Positions 5,627-5,751 of a DNA stretch of 5,751 nt are shown piece after piece; the stretch's first letter is position 1; each line of letters starts with the position of its first letter. The notes beneath the pieces are model-generated. The model saw only the letters and a list, made by a program, of their open reading frames with translations, was not told where the DNA came from and ran no database searches. The stretch covers positions 1-5,751 of the forward strand of contig PWUO01000207.1 in the NCBI GenBank assembly GCA_003562555.1, written 5' to 3'. The translations under genes and the position numbers were made by a program. Source of the DNA: Dehalococcoidia bacterium (GTDB lineage Bacteria; Chloroflexota; Dehalococcoidia; GIF9; AB-539-J10).

Positions 5627-5751
5627 CGCACGTAACGCAACAGGAGCACCGGGACAATGCCCCGCATGCTGGCACATGGGCTGATTCGTTCACTTACCAA
5701 TGCTACACCCAGGTCTTGCCACGGGACGAGATATCCCGTCATCCCGCCACC

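Noticed and set aside
5205..5684. 159-codon plus-strand frame opposite the CetZ-like gene
   Set aside because: It lies antisense to an unmistakable tubulin-superfamily gene, shows no recognisable domain, and has no ribosome binding site.
5721..5739. Six-bp inverted repeat (ACGGGA / TCCCGT) with a 7-base loop near the right edge
   Set aside because: Short and without a T-tract on either strand; expected by chance in GC-rich DNA, though an operator or terminator outside a gene cannot be excluded.
5657..5751. Plus-strand open frame starting ATG at 5657, running off the right edge, with AGGAG at 5642-5646
   Set aside because: Only 31 codons are visible, the Arg/Pro/His-rich sequence looks non-coding and the ribosome site spacing is long. 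It could be a true gene start but cannot be supported.

Overview
The window looks like the chromosome of a free-living bacterium with fairly high GC (high fifties percent by eye). The TRAP permease type, a tubulin-superfamily protein resembling CetZ rather than canonical FtsZ, and sigma-70-like promoters including a leaderless one would fit Chloroflexota (Dehalococcoidia-like). That assignment rests on impression and is tentative. No transposase, phage gene, CRISPR array, tRNA or rRNA was seen.

Layout. (1) 2-1012 (+): C-terminal three quarters of a TRAP-transporter large permease (DctM), cut by the left edge and followed by a strong 14-bp hairpin. (2) 1208-2035 (+): a nitrilase-superfamily amidase of the Nit1/Nit2 type with a complete Glu-Lys-Cys triad; an extended -10 element and a good ribosome binding site set its start well downstream of the longest possible reading frame. 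(3) 2126-3697 (+): a 523-residue Ala/Glu/Arg/Ser protein that divides, with no insertion or deletion, into 18 consecutive 25-residue helical repeats, then a charged Pro-containing tail. Its likely promoter overlaps the amidase stop codon. (4) 3783-4310 (+): a 175-residue protein with a disordered N-terminus followed by eleven or twelve unbroken 11-residue (hendecad) helical repeats. (5) 4346-4375: a hairpin terminator serving both converging transcripts. (6) 4419-5591 (-): a 390-residue CetZ-like tubulin/FtsZ-superfamily GTPase with nucleotide-binding and T7-loop residues in place. Its near-consensus promoter is placed so that transcription should start at the A of the ATG.

How the genes may work together. 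The TRAP permease and amidase look like ordinary metabolic genes. The right half is the notable part: two soluble rod-like proteins with different, very regular non-heptad periodicities, probably one transcription unit, converge on a tubulin-like GTPase. A cytoskeletal or scaffold module (a polymerising GTPase plus coiled-coil partners) is a reasonable hypothesis from composition and proximity, but nothing in the sequence proves that the three proteins interact.
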